This document shows, piece by piece, positions 8,442 through 16,667 of a DNA stretch of 64,000 nt; position 1 is the stretch's first letter, and each line of letters opens with the position of its first letter. The stretch is taken from positions 434,001 through 498,000 of the forward strand of contig NZ_JAAOIW010000004.1 in NCBI RefSeq assembly GCF_011440305.1, read 5' to 3'. This DNA is from Paenibacillus agricola. GTDB lineage: Bacteria; Bacillota; Bacilli; Paenibacillales; NBRC-103111. The position numbers and the translations under genes are program-made. The notes under the pieces were generated by a model. The model worked only from the letters and a program-made list of their open reading frames with translations, did no database searches and was not told the origin of the DNA.

Positions 8442-8591
8442 TGCTACATCCTCCTTGATCGTTATCCTTCTTGTACCATTTTATCAACAATACTGGCATT
8501 AATCCATTTTTGTTCAATCGCAAAAAGCCTGCTATGTATCCAGTCCGGATAGCTACGGCAGACTTTAGAGGTAAGCATCTATGGTTGGTGC

Positions 8592-9074
8592 CTATCCTTG
8601 TTCAAGCTTGTAAAGCTCGGCACAATGCTCTATTTGCAGACAGAAGCTGCGATTATGCCCGATCAGGAACGATGAGAGGTCATATCGCTTGCGACCTGGC
8701 TCGAACACTACCAGCAGCCTATGCTTCATTTGTTGCTTTGCCAGGGCGATAAACCGTTCTGTCTGCTCAGAAGCCAAAAAGGTAATGTAGGCATACAAAG
8801 AATGGTCCTCAGGCTCATCCAATATACTTACGCCCGCACACGAAAATTCGGTTTGGATCTGCTGCTCCTTGAATATCGTCAAGGCTTTATGAAGCTGGGC
8901 ATCCACAGCCACTTGGTCCAGCATCATCGTTTGCTTAGGCAGCCTGCCCAGCTTATCCCGATTTACCCATGTATCAAGCTCACGCCTCCGCCTCCGCCAT
9001 TGCTCTGCGGTTTGCTCGGTCAACACAATTTCTTCATCGTTATTGATGTCGTTGTCAACGTTAGATGTTGTCAT
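8592..9074 (-). CDS. Hypothetical protein with TEFSCAG motif
   Basis: 160 aa from the ATG at 9074, which has AGGGAG 8 bases upstream; a GTG at 9083 lies too close to that site. The N terminus is acidic (DNDINNDEE), followed by a basic helix 'QWRRRRREL' and a region 'LHKALTIFKEQQIQTEFSCAGVS' then 'HSLYAYITFLA'. That Ile-x-Thr-x-Phe-Ser-Cys-x-Gly pattern occurs in small uncharacterised bacterial and phage proteins. I do not recognise a function. It is 150 bp upstream of the LRR gene on the same strand and could be the first gene of that transcript. Confidence 0.75.
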   Translation of the reverse strand: MTTSNVDNDINNDEEIVLTEQTAEQWRRRRRELDTWVNRDKLGRLPKQTMMLDQVAVDAQLHKALTIFKEQQIQTEFSCAGVSILDEPEDHSLYAYITFLASEQTERFIALAKQQMKHRLLVVFEPGRKRYDLSSFLIGHNRSFCLQIEHCAELYKLEQG

Positions 9075-9758
9075 CTTATTCACTCCCTAGCCATAGCTGC
9101 CGGCCACTTTACTTACAATCCACTTTAGCTTTACTCCGAAGATCGCCAATTACTGTTCATCTCTAGAGGTGTCAATAGTGCTGCATCCAAGGCTGGTAAA
9201 CTCATTTTACGAAAACACTTCTTCTATGTATAGTTATTTGTAAAAAATAACACAGTCATTTAATAGTAATTCTGTCCAACTTGTTCCGTGCTAACATGCT
9301 CTTAAATGAATAACCAACCGCCCGAGCTGGGATTAGTGGAGATTGATCTTCTTCTGCATCGTTGGCAGGCTTGGATTGCCTTTATAATCCGAATAAGTGG
9401 CATCAGATACACCGCCGGGCTATAAGGCTTGTTTGATTTTCCAAGCATGCTCCTTTAGATTGGCTATTAAATTTCATTCCACCACAGCACATACCATTGA
9501 TTTCGGCTCATTCCCACCCCTTTTTAAATGTAATTATTACTATTATTTAAAATAGCTAATGAATTGCTGCTCAATCGGCATATTATTATTCGTAATATTT
9601 ACTAATTGAGTATAGCAGATATAAATAGCTTTGAAAAGGTGTAACCTAGCAAAAAAACGCAATCACGATGCTCTCCCTCCATTTTCGCAGGATTGGCAGA
9701 GCAACGCTTTGCGCCATATGGGTCTATTTTCAAGCGGATTACTTGCTTATCCTGCCAA
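9075..9758. other. 684-bp AT-rich intergenic region with a decayed ORF and Zur-like palindromes
   Basis: No intact gene is seen. On the minus strand, positions about 9333-9480 encode a peptide ending GGVSDATYSDYKGNPSLP...KKINLH, interrupted by in-frame stops, which looks like a decayed small gene. Upstream of it lie ATGTAATTATTACTA (9528-9542, core GTAATTATTAC is a perfect palindrome) and TCGTAATATTTACTA (9590-9604), both resembling Zur boxes. In AT-rich DNA these could be chance. Confidence 0.4.
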
Positions 9759-11102
9759 CTAAAGCATCTTCCAGCTTTTACCGCCGTCTAAGGATTGCAG
9801 CAATCTTGATTGACTCGCGGTGGAAGCATCCCCGTTTTTCAGCAAAAGCCAGCCTGTCCCGTTTTCTCTAAATTCCATTTTAACCGGATAATCGAAAGCT
9901 TTGATCGCTTCAGCCAAGACAGGATCGCTGGCGAGCGCTTGCCAGGTAGCTCCACGATCTGCGGTGTGGCTCATTTGCCCCTCGACAAGCGACCAGCCTT
10001 CCTTATCGTTAACAAACGTCAGGAGCGCGGCTTCGCCCGCTTGAGTCGATTGGGTTTGCAGCGGCTGATAGCTCCAGGTTTTCCCGCCATCCGATGTATG
10101 CAACGCATCGTAATGCTGGGCTTCATTTTCCCGGACAGCTACAGGCATCCAGCCTACCATCCGCTCCGCGCCCCAAAACTCCGGTGCCGCTGTGATTGAA
10201 TAGCTCGTTCCTTCCTTCTCCTCGAGCGACGGTAAAACGATATCGCCCCAGGTTACGCCTCCATCAGTTGTCCCGTACAACTTCAATTTGCCTTCAATCG
10301 ATTCAATGGGTACAAAGCCGTTGGACGCATCCTTAAAGCTGATCCCCCGAGCATAGCCCAATTGGGGAATCGCCTCTGGCGTTGGGTTCTCTGTGGGCAA
10401 ATAGCCGGTATTTCCCATAATCCGTTTCCAGCTTGCGCCGCCGTCCTTCGTCTGGTAAAGTGACTTTTCCGATTTGCTCATGGCCGCGTCGGAGGATGTG
10501 AGCAGCCAGCCATGGCTTGGATCAGTAAAATACATGCCTGTTGCACGAGCCGTGACCGGAAGCTCAGTAGAGCTCCAGGTTTTGCCACCATCTGAGGTGC
10601 GGAGTATCGCTGGCTTTTCTTCATATTGAGCCGATCGGTAGACCCATATATGATCACGGTCAAAGAAATAAATCGTGTTCTTTTCTTTGGGCGAAGCAAG
10701 GAATGGTTTGCCCTCCGCCTTCGGCGACACGGCTGTCCATTTGCTTCCTCCGTCATCTGTACGGTATAATCTTAGCTCCTTGGCTGTAACGCCCCAGGCA
10801 AAACCAAGCTTGTCACCCAGTAAATGTACATCTGTAAGCATCGTCTGGATTTGAAATTCTGAGGGCTCTGCGCCTTGTGATGCATTGGCGGAAGTATTCG
10901 CAGGAGGCGTCGCAGCCCCTGCGCCCGTCGAAGTCGAGCTTGCAGGATCTGCGTTGCCATGAGCGGGATTTTTCACGCTGGATGGATTGGCAGCAGCATC
11001 CATTCCGCAGCCCGAGGCAAAAAGTAGCGACAATAACACAAAGGGTACCGCATATTTGGGCTTGATTAGCCGTGAGTTTAGCAGATTTTTTTGTTGGTTC
11101 AT
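9759..11102 (-). CDS. Lipoprotein with BNR/Asp-box beta-propeller (YCF48-like)
   Basis: 447 aa. Signal peptide with lipobox ASGC (Cys32), then an Ala/Thr/Ser/Gly-rich linker to about residue 80. Seven Asp-box-like motifs follow: TDDGGSKW, TSDGGKTW, TKDGGASW, TTDGGVTW, TSDGGKTW, TADRGATW and SLDGGKSW. That number fits a seven-bladed propeller of the sialidase-like/YCF48-like group. No catalytic residues of a sialidase can be assigned, so a scaffold or sensor role on the cell surface is as likely. It stands alone between a long gap and a terminator. Confidence 0.88.
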   Translation of the reverse strand: MNQQKNLLNSRLIKPKYAVPFVLLSLLFASGCGMDAAANPSSVKNPAHGNADPASSTSTGAGAATPPANTSANASQGAEPSEFQIQTMLTDVHLLGDKLGFAWGVTAKELRLYRTDDGGSKWTAVSPKAEGKPFLASPKEKNTIYFFDRDHIWVYRSAQYEEKPAILRTSDGGKTWSSTELPVTARATGMYFTDPSHGWLLTSSDAAMSKSEKSLYQTKDGGASWKRIMGNTGYLPTENPTPEAIPQLGYARGISFKDASNGFVPIESIEGKLKLYGTTDGGVTWGDIVLPSLEEKEGTSYSITAAPEFWGAERMVGWMPVAVRENEAQHYDALHTSDGGKTWSYQPLQTQSTQAGEAALLTFVNDKEGWSLVEGQMSHTADRGATWQALASDPVLAEAIKAFDYPVKMEFRENGTGWLLLKNGDASTASQSRLLQSLDGGKSWKML

Positions 11103-11202
11103 AATAACCTCTCCTTTTATAGCAGATGACAGGTTATGGATCTACAGCTCCTGCTATCTAATAGTATTACCCTCCTACACTAATTTTGATTGCTGGCATT
11201 AG

Positions 11203-11242
11203 AAAAAAGCCCGGAAAAGCAAGCTGCAAAGCTTGCCTTTTC
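11203..11242 (-). terminator. Terminator after the 12.3-11.3 kb gene pair
   Basis: Read on the minus strand: stem GAAAAGGCAAGC / GCTTGCTTTTC with a 6-base loop, followed by GGGC and a T-run (complement of 11202-11207). It lies about 60 bp after the stop at 11302. Confidence 0.6.
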
Positions 11243-11301
11243 GAGCTGAAGCCAACCTGCTCCTGCCTCGCTTCTTAATTGAAACCTCGCCTTATTTCGC
11301 C

Positions 11302-11952
11302 TCACACAAGCCCGCTTTCCCGTAGCTCCCTCAGGGCATCCTCCACATTACGCTCCGGGTTCAACGTTTGGATGATCGAAGCTTCGATGGGTTCTCCAGC
11401 ATAGATCCGTTTTACCATCTCCATATGGAGTTCCATTTCAAAATAATCGTTTGCCCACTCCACATAGGGCTCTGGTGCTGCATAAAGCGTTCCCAACAGC
11501 CAGCCTGCTCCGTCGTCCATTCCTGTAGGGATGTCAACTTGACCCGATCGCCACTTGGTATCAACAGCCTCACGCCAAAGGCAAAAGGTAACGTGATCCT
11601 GCTCGAACGCTTCATCATTAAGCAACCCAAGCAGCTTAGGCGGCACCTCGTCATAAATACCCGGCCATACCTCAAATTCTTCTCTGGCATGTGGGCTAAG
11701 GCCCGACTCATGGTCAAAGCCTTTTAAGATAACCCCATCTGCCGCAAATATAACGAACAGCTCGTCCCCAGAACCATTATCGACTTTTGCCGCCGAGATA
11801 CCTGGAGACCATAACGGGGCAAAGCTGTGGTAACGAAGCCATGCCTGGTCACACACAATTAGCTCAATGATCGCCATAGCGACCAGCCTTTTTTTCAATA
11901 GCTCGGGCTCGCCCAGCCATTCATTAAAACCGGCCATTCTTCCCGCCCCCAT
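11302..11952 (-). CDS. Hypothetical protein, downstream of another unknown
   Basis: 216 aa, soluble, acidic and Trp-rich, with 'GFDHESGLSPHAREEFEVWPGIYDEVP', 'FCLWREAVDTKWR' and 'DDGAGWLLGTLYAAPEPYVEWANDYF'. The start shares one base with the upstream stop (TAATG), so translation is coupled. A second possible start is Met6. I do not recognise the family with certainty. Soluble acidic paired genes of this sort are sometimes immunity proteins, but no toxin gene is seen here. Confidence 0.8.
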   Translation of the reverse strand: MGAGRMAGFNEWLGEPELLKKRLVAMAIIELIVCDQAWLRYHSFAPLWSPGISAAKVDNGSGDELFVIFAADGVILKGFDHESGLSPHAREEFEVWPGIYDEVPPKLLGLLNDEAFEQDHVTFCLWREAVDTKWRSGQVDIPTGMDDGAGWLLGTLYAAPEPYVEWANDYFEMELHMEMVKRIYAGEPIEASIIQTLNPERNVEDALRELRESGLV

Positions 11953-12353
11953 TAGACAAAGCTGCCTTCCTGGCTGTCGAATATAATAGCTCCATATTCA
12001 CTTTCCAGCCATTCCAGCACCATAAGTACAGCATTAAAATAATCCATATTGCGATCTGGATCGGCGCTGGTCTCCAATCTCCGCTTGCATGCAGCTAGCT
12101 GCGCTTGATCTGGACGTTCCTTGGCAGCCATTTCGGCAATTTCCGCAGATTCCTCCAGCACATACGGCTCTTCATTATAAGCAATACGCAGGCTCCAATC
12201 ATCAATCGTAAAAACCACAACCTGCCTAGGCTCCTCCAAACGGATATTGGCGGTGTCACCAAACCTTTGCTTGAAACGCTCCATAAAAACAAACATATCC
12301 CATTCGGAATCTGAGAGCAAGAAACCCATATAGGAATAAGGTGTGTAGCCCAT
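11952..12353 (-). CDS. Hypothetical protein
   Basis: 133 aa from the ATG at 12353 (MGYTPYSYMGF), which has GAAAGAGG 7 bases upstream; an upstream in-frame start at 12392 lacks such a site. Acidic and soluble, with 'QVVVFTIDDWSLRIAYNEEPYVLEE' and an Ile/Phe-rich C terminus. Overlaps the next gene by one base. No domain recognised. The pair probably works together. Confidence 0.75.
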   Translation of the reverse strand: MGYTPYSYMGFLLSDSEWDMFVFMERFKQRFGDTANIRLEEPRQVVVFTIDDWSLRIAYNEEPYVLEESAEIAEMAAKERPDQAQLAACKRRLETSADPDRNMDYFNAVLMVLEWLESEYGAIIFDSQEGSFV

Positions 12354-12450
12354 TATGTAACCTCTTTCCCGATAAAATTTCATTACTCTCATCTATTAAA
12401 CATCCCTCGTTGCACCCAAACCTCTAGACCGGCTTATCCGCGAAAACCCT

Positions 12451-13368
12451 TTACCCCTGGTTCAGCTTGGTGAACAAATCCCTAAAAATCCGGTCACGAT
12501 ATACAAAAGAGAAGCAACGTATAAAATGCCTTGACGAATCAAAGCTCCAGGTCATTTGGTCGGTCACTATGGGACTATGGATCAGGCTGCTCTTATAAAA
12601 GCCCTCATCCAATAAATAAGCGATTGCCGCTATATCCCAGATTACCTTCGAGTAGCCAAAATGGTCATCCGCATATGCCTCCAGCCTTTCCGTCAAAAAT
12701 GCACCAATGCCGCCCGCATCGCCCATATTTGCTTTAATCTCCACCAGTGTCGTCAGTAAATGCGAGGTTACGCCCATGCAAGGAATCAACACTAGCGGAA
12801 CACCGCTATCCAGAACCGTTCGCGCCGCAGGAACGTCCTGCTTCAAATTAAACTCTTTCGTATCCTCCCAATGCAGCGCGTGTCCGCCAAGCCAAACGAC
12901 TACAATATGCTCGATTATGGCTGGCTCCAGCATAATCGCCGATGCTATATTCGTAATCGCACCTATCGCTACCACATATAAAGGATCGCCTTCAGGTGAA
13001 CTCATCGCCCTGCGTATCAAATCATCAACCGCTTCACTACGCACAGGACCATCCGCATCCACAATAAAATCGGTCGAACCGCGGTACACGAAACCTTCAG
13101 AAGCTATGCCCATTTGCTCCAATACACGCAAGATCTCCTCATAGCTTTTCTCCATGCCATCCCCCGCGCCTGTAGATCGTTTGTTCAGAAAAGGAGCGGC
13201 ATAAATCGCTTCAACCTGCAAGCGCTCGGGGGATTTCAATGCGTACGCAATCGCAAACTGGTCATCGACCTCGTTATAGGCATCTGTGTCGAGAACCATG
13301 CGAATTTTTCCTTTGGGAAACTCCAGCTTTTCTAGCAGCCTTGCTGTTGGTAATGGTTGTCTGTTCAT
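12451..13368 (-). CDS. Nucleoside hydrolase (IUNH family)
   Basis: About 305 aa. The calcium-binding family motif 'DTDAYNEVDDQFAIAYAL' is near the N terminus and 'VVAIGAITNIASAI' (NxxxA) is in the middle, with 'VWLGGHALHWEDTKEFNLKQDVPAA' after it. The family hydrolyses N-glycosidic bonds of ribonucleosides. The ATG at 13368 has AGAGGTG 6 bases upstream; GTG at 13377 overlaps that site. It is divergent from an AraC-type regulator, which may control it. The exact nucleoside is not predictable. Confidence 0.9.
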   Translation of the reverse strand: MNRQPLPTARLLEKLEFPKGKIRMVLDTDAYNEVDDQFAIAYALKSPERLQVEAIYAAPFLNKRSTGAGDGMEKSYEEILRVLEQMGIASEGFVYRGSTDFIVDADGPVRSEAVDDLIRRAMSSPEGDPLYVVAIGAITNIASAIMLEPAIIEHIVVVWLGGHALHWEDTKEFNLKQDVPAARTVLDSGVPLVLIPCMGVTSHLLTTLVEIKANMGDAGGIGAFLTERLEAYADDHFGYSKVIWDIAAIAYLLDEGFYKSSLIHSPIVTDQMTWSFDSSRHFIRCFSFVYRDRIFRDLFTKLNQG

Positions 13369-13449
13369 ATCCAGCACCTCTTTTACTATTGTTTGGATGG
13401 GGTAACCCTCTTCAATAAGTTATCAAAAAAGCGCTAGCCTAACTACCAT

Positions 13450-13477
13450 AATTCGGTGATTTTGTTGCAGAATTCGG
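13450..13477. promoter_or_regulatory. Direct repeat AATTCGG, 21 bp apart, in the divergent promoter region
   Basis: AATTCGG occurs at 13450-13456 and 13471-13477, a 21-bp step (two helical turns), with TATACT just downstream. Direct repeats on one DNA face are typical AraC-family operators. The site lies between the nucleoside hydrolase and the AraC-type gene. Confidence 0.45.
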
Positions 13478-13540
13478 CTATACTTCAATTAACCAAGGCT
13501 GCCCGATTGGCTGCCGATTTATTAAGAAAGGATGCTTATT

Positions 13541-14302
13541 ATGAAAACGCTTGTCCACTTTTTCAACCATTCCAACCGCGAGAGCGACAGCTATATGCCC
13601 AATCATAAACATCCCATGTTCGAGATTGTCTATTACTGCAAGGGGTATGGACATACCACAATTAACGGAGTAATTTCTCCCTACTCCCCAGGGCAATTTG
13701 CCATTATTTATCCGGAAGTCGTCCATGATGAATATCGAAAAACGGCTACAGAAGTTATTTATTTCGGCTTTATAACTCCTTATGAATCCATCCAGCTGGC
13801 CCAAGGGCTCCATACCGATACCGAATACGGAACCCTGCGGAAGCTGCTTCAAGAAATGATGCTGGAAACCGCGCAAAAACGAAATCACTATACGATCAAA
13901 CTCGATTTGCTATTGCAAAGCGCACTCATCGAAATAAGTCGTATGCATGAAAAGCTGCCGGTACAGCCAAGCTCAGACCATGAGGAACGCTTGACGCCCG
14001 TTATCCAATTCATCGAGCAATATTATGCCGACAGCCTCAACATCAAGCAGCTTGCACATATTGCAGGCTATAGCTATGACCACTTTCGCCATATTTTCAA
14101 GGAGTATACGGGTGCCACACCAATGAACTATTGGATCCATCTGCGCATCCAGAAATCCAAAGAGCTGCTGCTAGAGCATCAAAAAAAGATGACGCAAATT
14201 GCCTTTGAATGCGGTTTTTCCAGCTTATCTCATTTCAGCAATACATTCCGTACGCTAACCGGGCATAGCCCACGAGAATTCGTCAAGCAAAATAGAGCCT
14301 AG
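13541..14302 (+). CDS. AraC-family transcriptional regulator
   Basis: 253 aa from ATG 13541, chosen because AAGAAAGG (13524-13531) abuts the earlier ATG at 13532 but is 9 bases from this one. N-terminal half is a cupin-like ligand domain ('HKHPMFEIVYYCKGYGHTTING'). The C-terminal 100 residues hold two helix-turn-helix motifs: 'LNIKQLAHIAGYSYDHFRHIF' and 'MTQIAFECGFSSLSHFSNTFR' followed by 'GHSPREF'. Probably activates the divergent nucleoside hydrolase gene, its own gene, or both, in response to a sugar or nucleoside (inference). Confidence 0.92.
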   Translation: MKTLVHFFNHSNRESDSYMPNHKHPMFEIVYYCKGYGHTTINGVISPYSPGQFAIIYPEVVHDEYRKTATEVIYFGFITPYESIQLAQGLHTDTEYGTLRKLLQEMMLETAQKRNHYTIKLDLLLQSALIEISRMHEKLPVQPSSDHEERLTPVIQFIEQYYADSLNIKQLAHIAGYSYDHFRHIFKEYTGATPMNYWIHLRIQKSKELLLEHQKKMTQIAFECGFSSLSHFSNTFRTLTGHSPREFVKQNRA

Positions 14303-14427
14303 CTCGCCAGCCTAGAGATAGGCATTGGTAAACTTTGATTGCTTTCCCTGCTAAATGTTACCATAAGAAGGAAGCAGGAAGAATAAATGAAGCGCAAAAC
14401 CACATTGGACAGGAGCTGGTCAGCACT

Positions 14428-15384
14428 ATGAACGAATCCATCAACGGATGCTTGGAAGCTCTTCTTTTATGCTATAAGCAGAGGAATGTGGACGACCGGA
14501 CCCCAGCCATCGAAAGACTGAAGGTCTTATATGACAGTATCATCCCTCCCCAAGAGCGGTCCCCCATCAGCATTAACGAGTATGAAAGCTCACTAATATG
14601 GGAGAAAAAGCTGATCGGCGTGTTCCAGGAATCCAGCCTCCCCACCGAGCAATTATGGGCTTACATCTGCCAGGTCGAGGATCCGATTATATATGGACAT
14701 TTAGTGCTATATCTTATTGAAAAGCTAGTCTCCGAGCAAAAAATCCAGGAAAGCTATACTTATATCGAGCACTTGCCCGTCCTTCAATTTTTCAAAAAAG
14801 AAGATACGAAATATAAAGGGTACCGGGTGCTGCTGAAGTATTACGCGGAGCTTCCTGATGTTAACATGTTTATGGAGCTACTCAAAAAATCGCAGACGAT
14901 TAAGCAAAAGCATGAAATCGAAAGCTGCAAATGGACATTAGTTGAGCGAACAAGCGAAATATCTGGATGGGAAGCCAGTATCCAATTATGCCAGCACAAA
15001 AAAATCGGCGACAAATATATAAGGGCTGCATTGACACCCATCACGGAAACTTGGGCATATAGCAAGGTCTACCAATTATTCGAGAAGCATCCAGAGCTCG
15101 ACTCCGACAAAACCCATACAAGGCTGCAAATTCTCATGAAGACCTATAGCCAGAATGCCAAGAGTGACCCGAGTATTGAAGCTTTGGAGTTCGAGAAATT
15201 ATTCGAGGAGGTAAAGCAGATCGATCCCGCATTGAAATGGGGTGACTTCCGTTTACGTGATGGTTTATTGATGGATTTGGGACTCAGCAGCCACAATAAG
15301 GCTAAAATCACTCTGTGCAGAAAAACGATCAAGAACAATGCACTCAAAAAAGAATTAAACTTCTGGCTCGAACAGCTCATCTAA
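14428..15384 (+). CDS. Hypothetical helical protein
   Basis: 318 aa from ATG 14428, which has AGGAG (14411-14415) upstream; the frame is open back to a TTG at 14335 with no clear ribosome site. Lys- and Glu-rich, mostly helical, with pairs of helices that could form TPR- or HEAT-like repeats ('YIEHLPVLQFFKK', 'YRVLLKYYAELPDVNMFMELLKKS'). No membrane segment, signal peptide or catalytic motif is seen. It follows the AraC gene by 125 bp. Function unknown. Confidence 0.75.
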   Translation: MNESINGCLEALLLCYKQRNVDDRTPAIERLKVLYDSIIPPQERSPISINEYESSLIWEKKLIGVFQESSLPTEQLWAYICQVEDPIIYGHLVLYLIEKLVSEQKIQESYTYIEHLPVLQFFKKEDTKYKGYRVLLKYYAELPDVNMFMELLKKSQTIKQKHEIESCKWTLVERTSEISGWEASIQLCQHKKIGDKYIRAALTPITETWAYSKVYQLFEKHPELDSDKTHTRLQILMKTYSQNAKSDPSIEALEFEKLFEEVKQIDPALKWGDFRLRDGLLMDLGLSSHNKAKITLCRKTIKNNALKKELNFWLEQLI

Positions 15385-15395
15385 ATTCCTAATCA

Positions 15396-15431
15396 TTACG
15401 TAATACTATTGTAAGGTATTTACCTTATAAT
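15396..15431 (+). promoter_or_regulatory. Inverted-repeat operator candidate before msrAB
   Basis: A perfect dyad TAAGGTA-TT-TACCTTA spans 15412-15427 and overlaps a TATAAT (15426-15431); ATTACGTAAT (15396-15405) is a second palindrome. This is a good place for a redox or metal repressor, but the regulator is unknown. Confidence 0.45.
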
Positions 15432-15463
15432 AGGAGTTAGATAGTTCGGAGGTGAGTCCGTGG

Positions 15464-16579
15464 ATGAATATCAAAAAATGGAGCCTTATCGTGTTACCTC
15501 TTCTGCTTTTATTCCTCACCGTTTACGCTTCCAATATGTGGAGCCCTAAGATTAAAGCGTCTAGCACCCAGAATATGGCCCATATACAAGGTGAGCTTGC
15601 GACCTTTGCCGGTGGTTGCTTCTGGAGTACAGAGTCCTCTTTTGAAAAGGTGCCGGGTGTTATCAGTGTCATTTCTGGCTTTACCGGTGGCCATCTGGAT
15701 AATCCTACCTATAACGATGTCATCACAGAAACTACCGGCCATCTGGAATCCGTTGAGGTTCGCTACGATCCCAGTGTCATCAGTTACGACGAAATCTTGC
15801 AGTTTTACTGGCGCACCATTAATCCTACTGATGCCGGAGGCCAATTCTATGACCGCGGCGAATCGTATACGACCGCTATATTCGTCCACAATGAGGAGCA
15901 ACGGCAAATAGCCGAGGCATCTAAGAAGGCCGTAGAAGCCTCAGGGAAGTTCACTAAGCCGATTGTGACGCCGATCAAGACCGCTTCCACCTTTTATAAA
16001 GCTGAGGAATACCACCAAGACTACTATTTAAAAAACCCGGACCATTATGACGGCTACCGCAAAGCTTCAGGGCGAGATGCCTACTTTGAACAAACATGGG
16101 GAGCTGATCGCGAAGTGAAGCTTACCCCCAAGGAAGAGCCTTACAAAAACGTGAACAAAGCAGAAAAGCTTAAAGCCCTTACCCCGCTCCAGCTGGATGT
16201 CACACAGCATGAAGGAACCGAAAGCCCTTACCACAACGAATATTGGGATAGCAAGCTCGAAGGCATCTATGTGGATATTGTTTCGGGTGAGCCCTTGTTT
16301 AGCTCCAAGGATAAATATGATTCGGGAACCGGTTGGCCCAGCTTCACACAGCCGCTTGAGCCAGGCAATATTATAACCAAAGAAGACCGCAGCTTAGGCG
16401 GTTTGCGTGTGGAAGTCCGCAGCAAATATGCCGATTCCCATCTCGGCCATCTCTTCGATGACGGTCCGAGGCCAACAGGCCTGCGTTATTGCATGAACTC
16501 GGCTTCTATGGAATTTATCGACAAAGCCGACCTCGAGAAAAGAGGCTATGGCAAATATGCCAAGCTTTTTGCTTCATAA
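15464..16579 (+). CDS. msrAB: Membrane-anchored peptide methionine sulfoxide reductase MsrAB fusion
   Basis: About 371 aa from ATG 15464, with GGAGGTG 9 bases upstream; a GTG at 15452 lies inside that site. An N-terminal hydrophobic segment (residues 7-24) anchors it outside the cytoplasm. MsrA domain follows with catalytic Cys52 in GGCFW. The MsrB domain covers the C-terminal 150 residues: '[14 protein letters not shown]', '[12 protein letters not shown]' and catalytic Cys in RYCMNSAS. MsrB zinc-site cysteines are absent. It repairs both S- and R-methionine sulfoxides in cell-surface proteins. Confidence 0.95.
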   Translation: MNIKKWSLIVLPLLLLFLTVYASNMWSPKIKASSTQNMAHIQGELATFAGGCFWSTESSFEKVPGVISVISGFTGGHLDNPTYNDVITETTGHLESVEVRYDPSVISYDEILQFYWRTINPTDAGGQFYDRGESYTTAIFVHNEEQRQIAEASKKAVEASGKFTKPIVTPIKTASTFYKAEEYHQDYYLKNPDHYDGYRKASGRDAYFEQTWGADREVKLTPKEEPYKNVNKAEKLKALTPLQLDVTQHEGTESPYHNEYWDSKLEGIYVDIVSGEPLFSSKDKYDSGTGWPSFTQPLEPGNIITKEDRSLGGLRVEVRSKYADSHLGHLFDDGPRPTGLRYCMNSASMEFIDKADLEKRGYGKYAKLFAS

Positions 16580-16586
16580 ACAAAAA

Positions 16587-16632
16587 AACAAGCAGTCTAG
16601 AACATTTAACCTGTTCCAGACTGCTTGTTTTA
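16587..16632. terminator. Terminator after msrAB, shared with pyrB
   Basis: A long stem AACAAGCAGTCT-GAACA pairs with TGTTC-AGACTGCTTGTT, with one mismatch, around a TTTAACC loop, with A-rich left and T-rich right flanks. Confidence 0.85.
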
Positions 16633-16667
16633 GTGCTTGTTTTAGTGCTAGACTAGCCTATTCAAGA

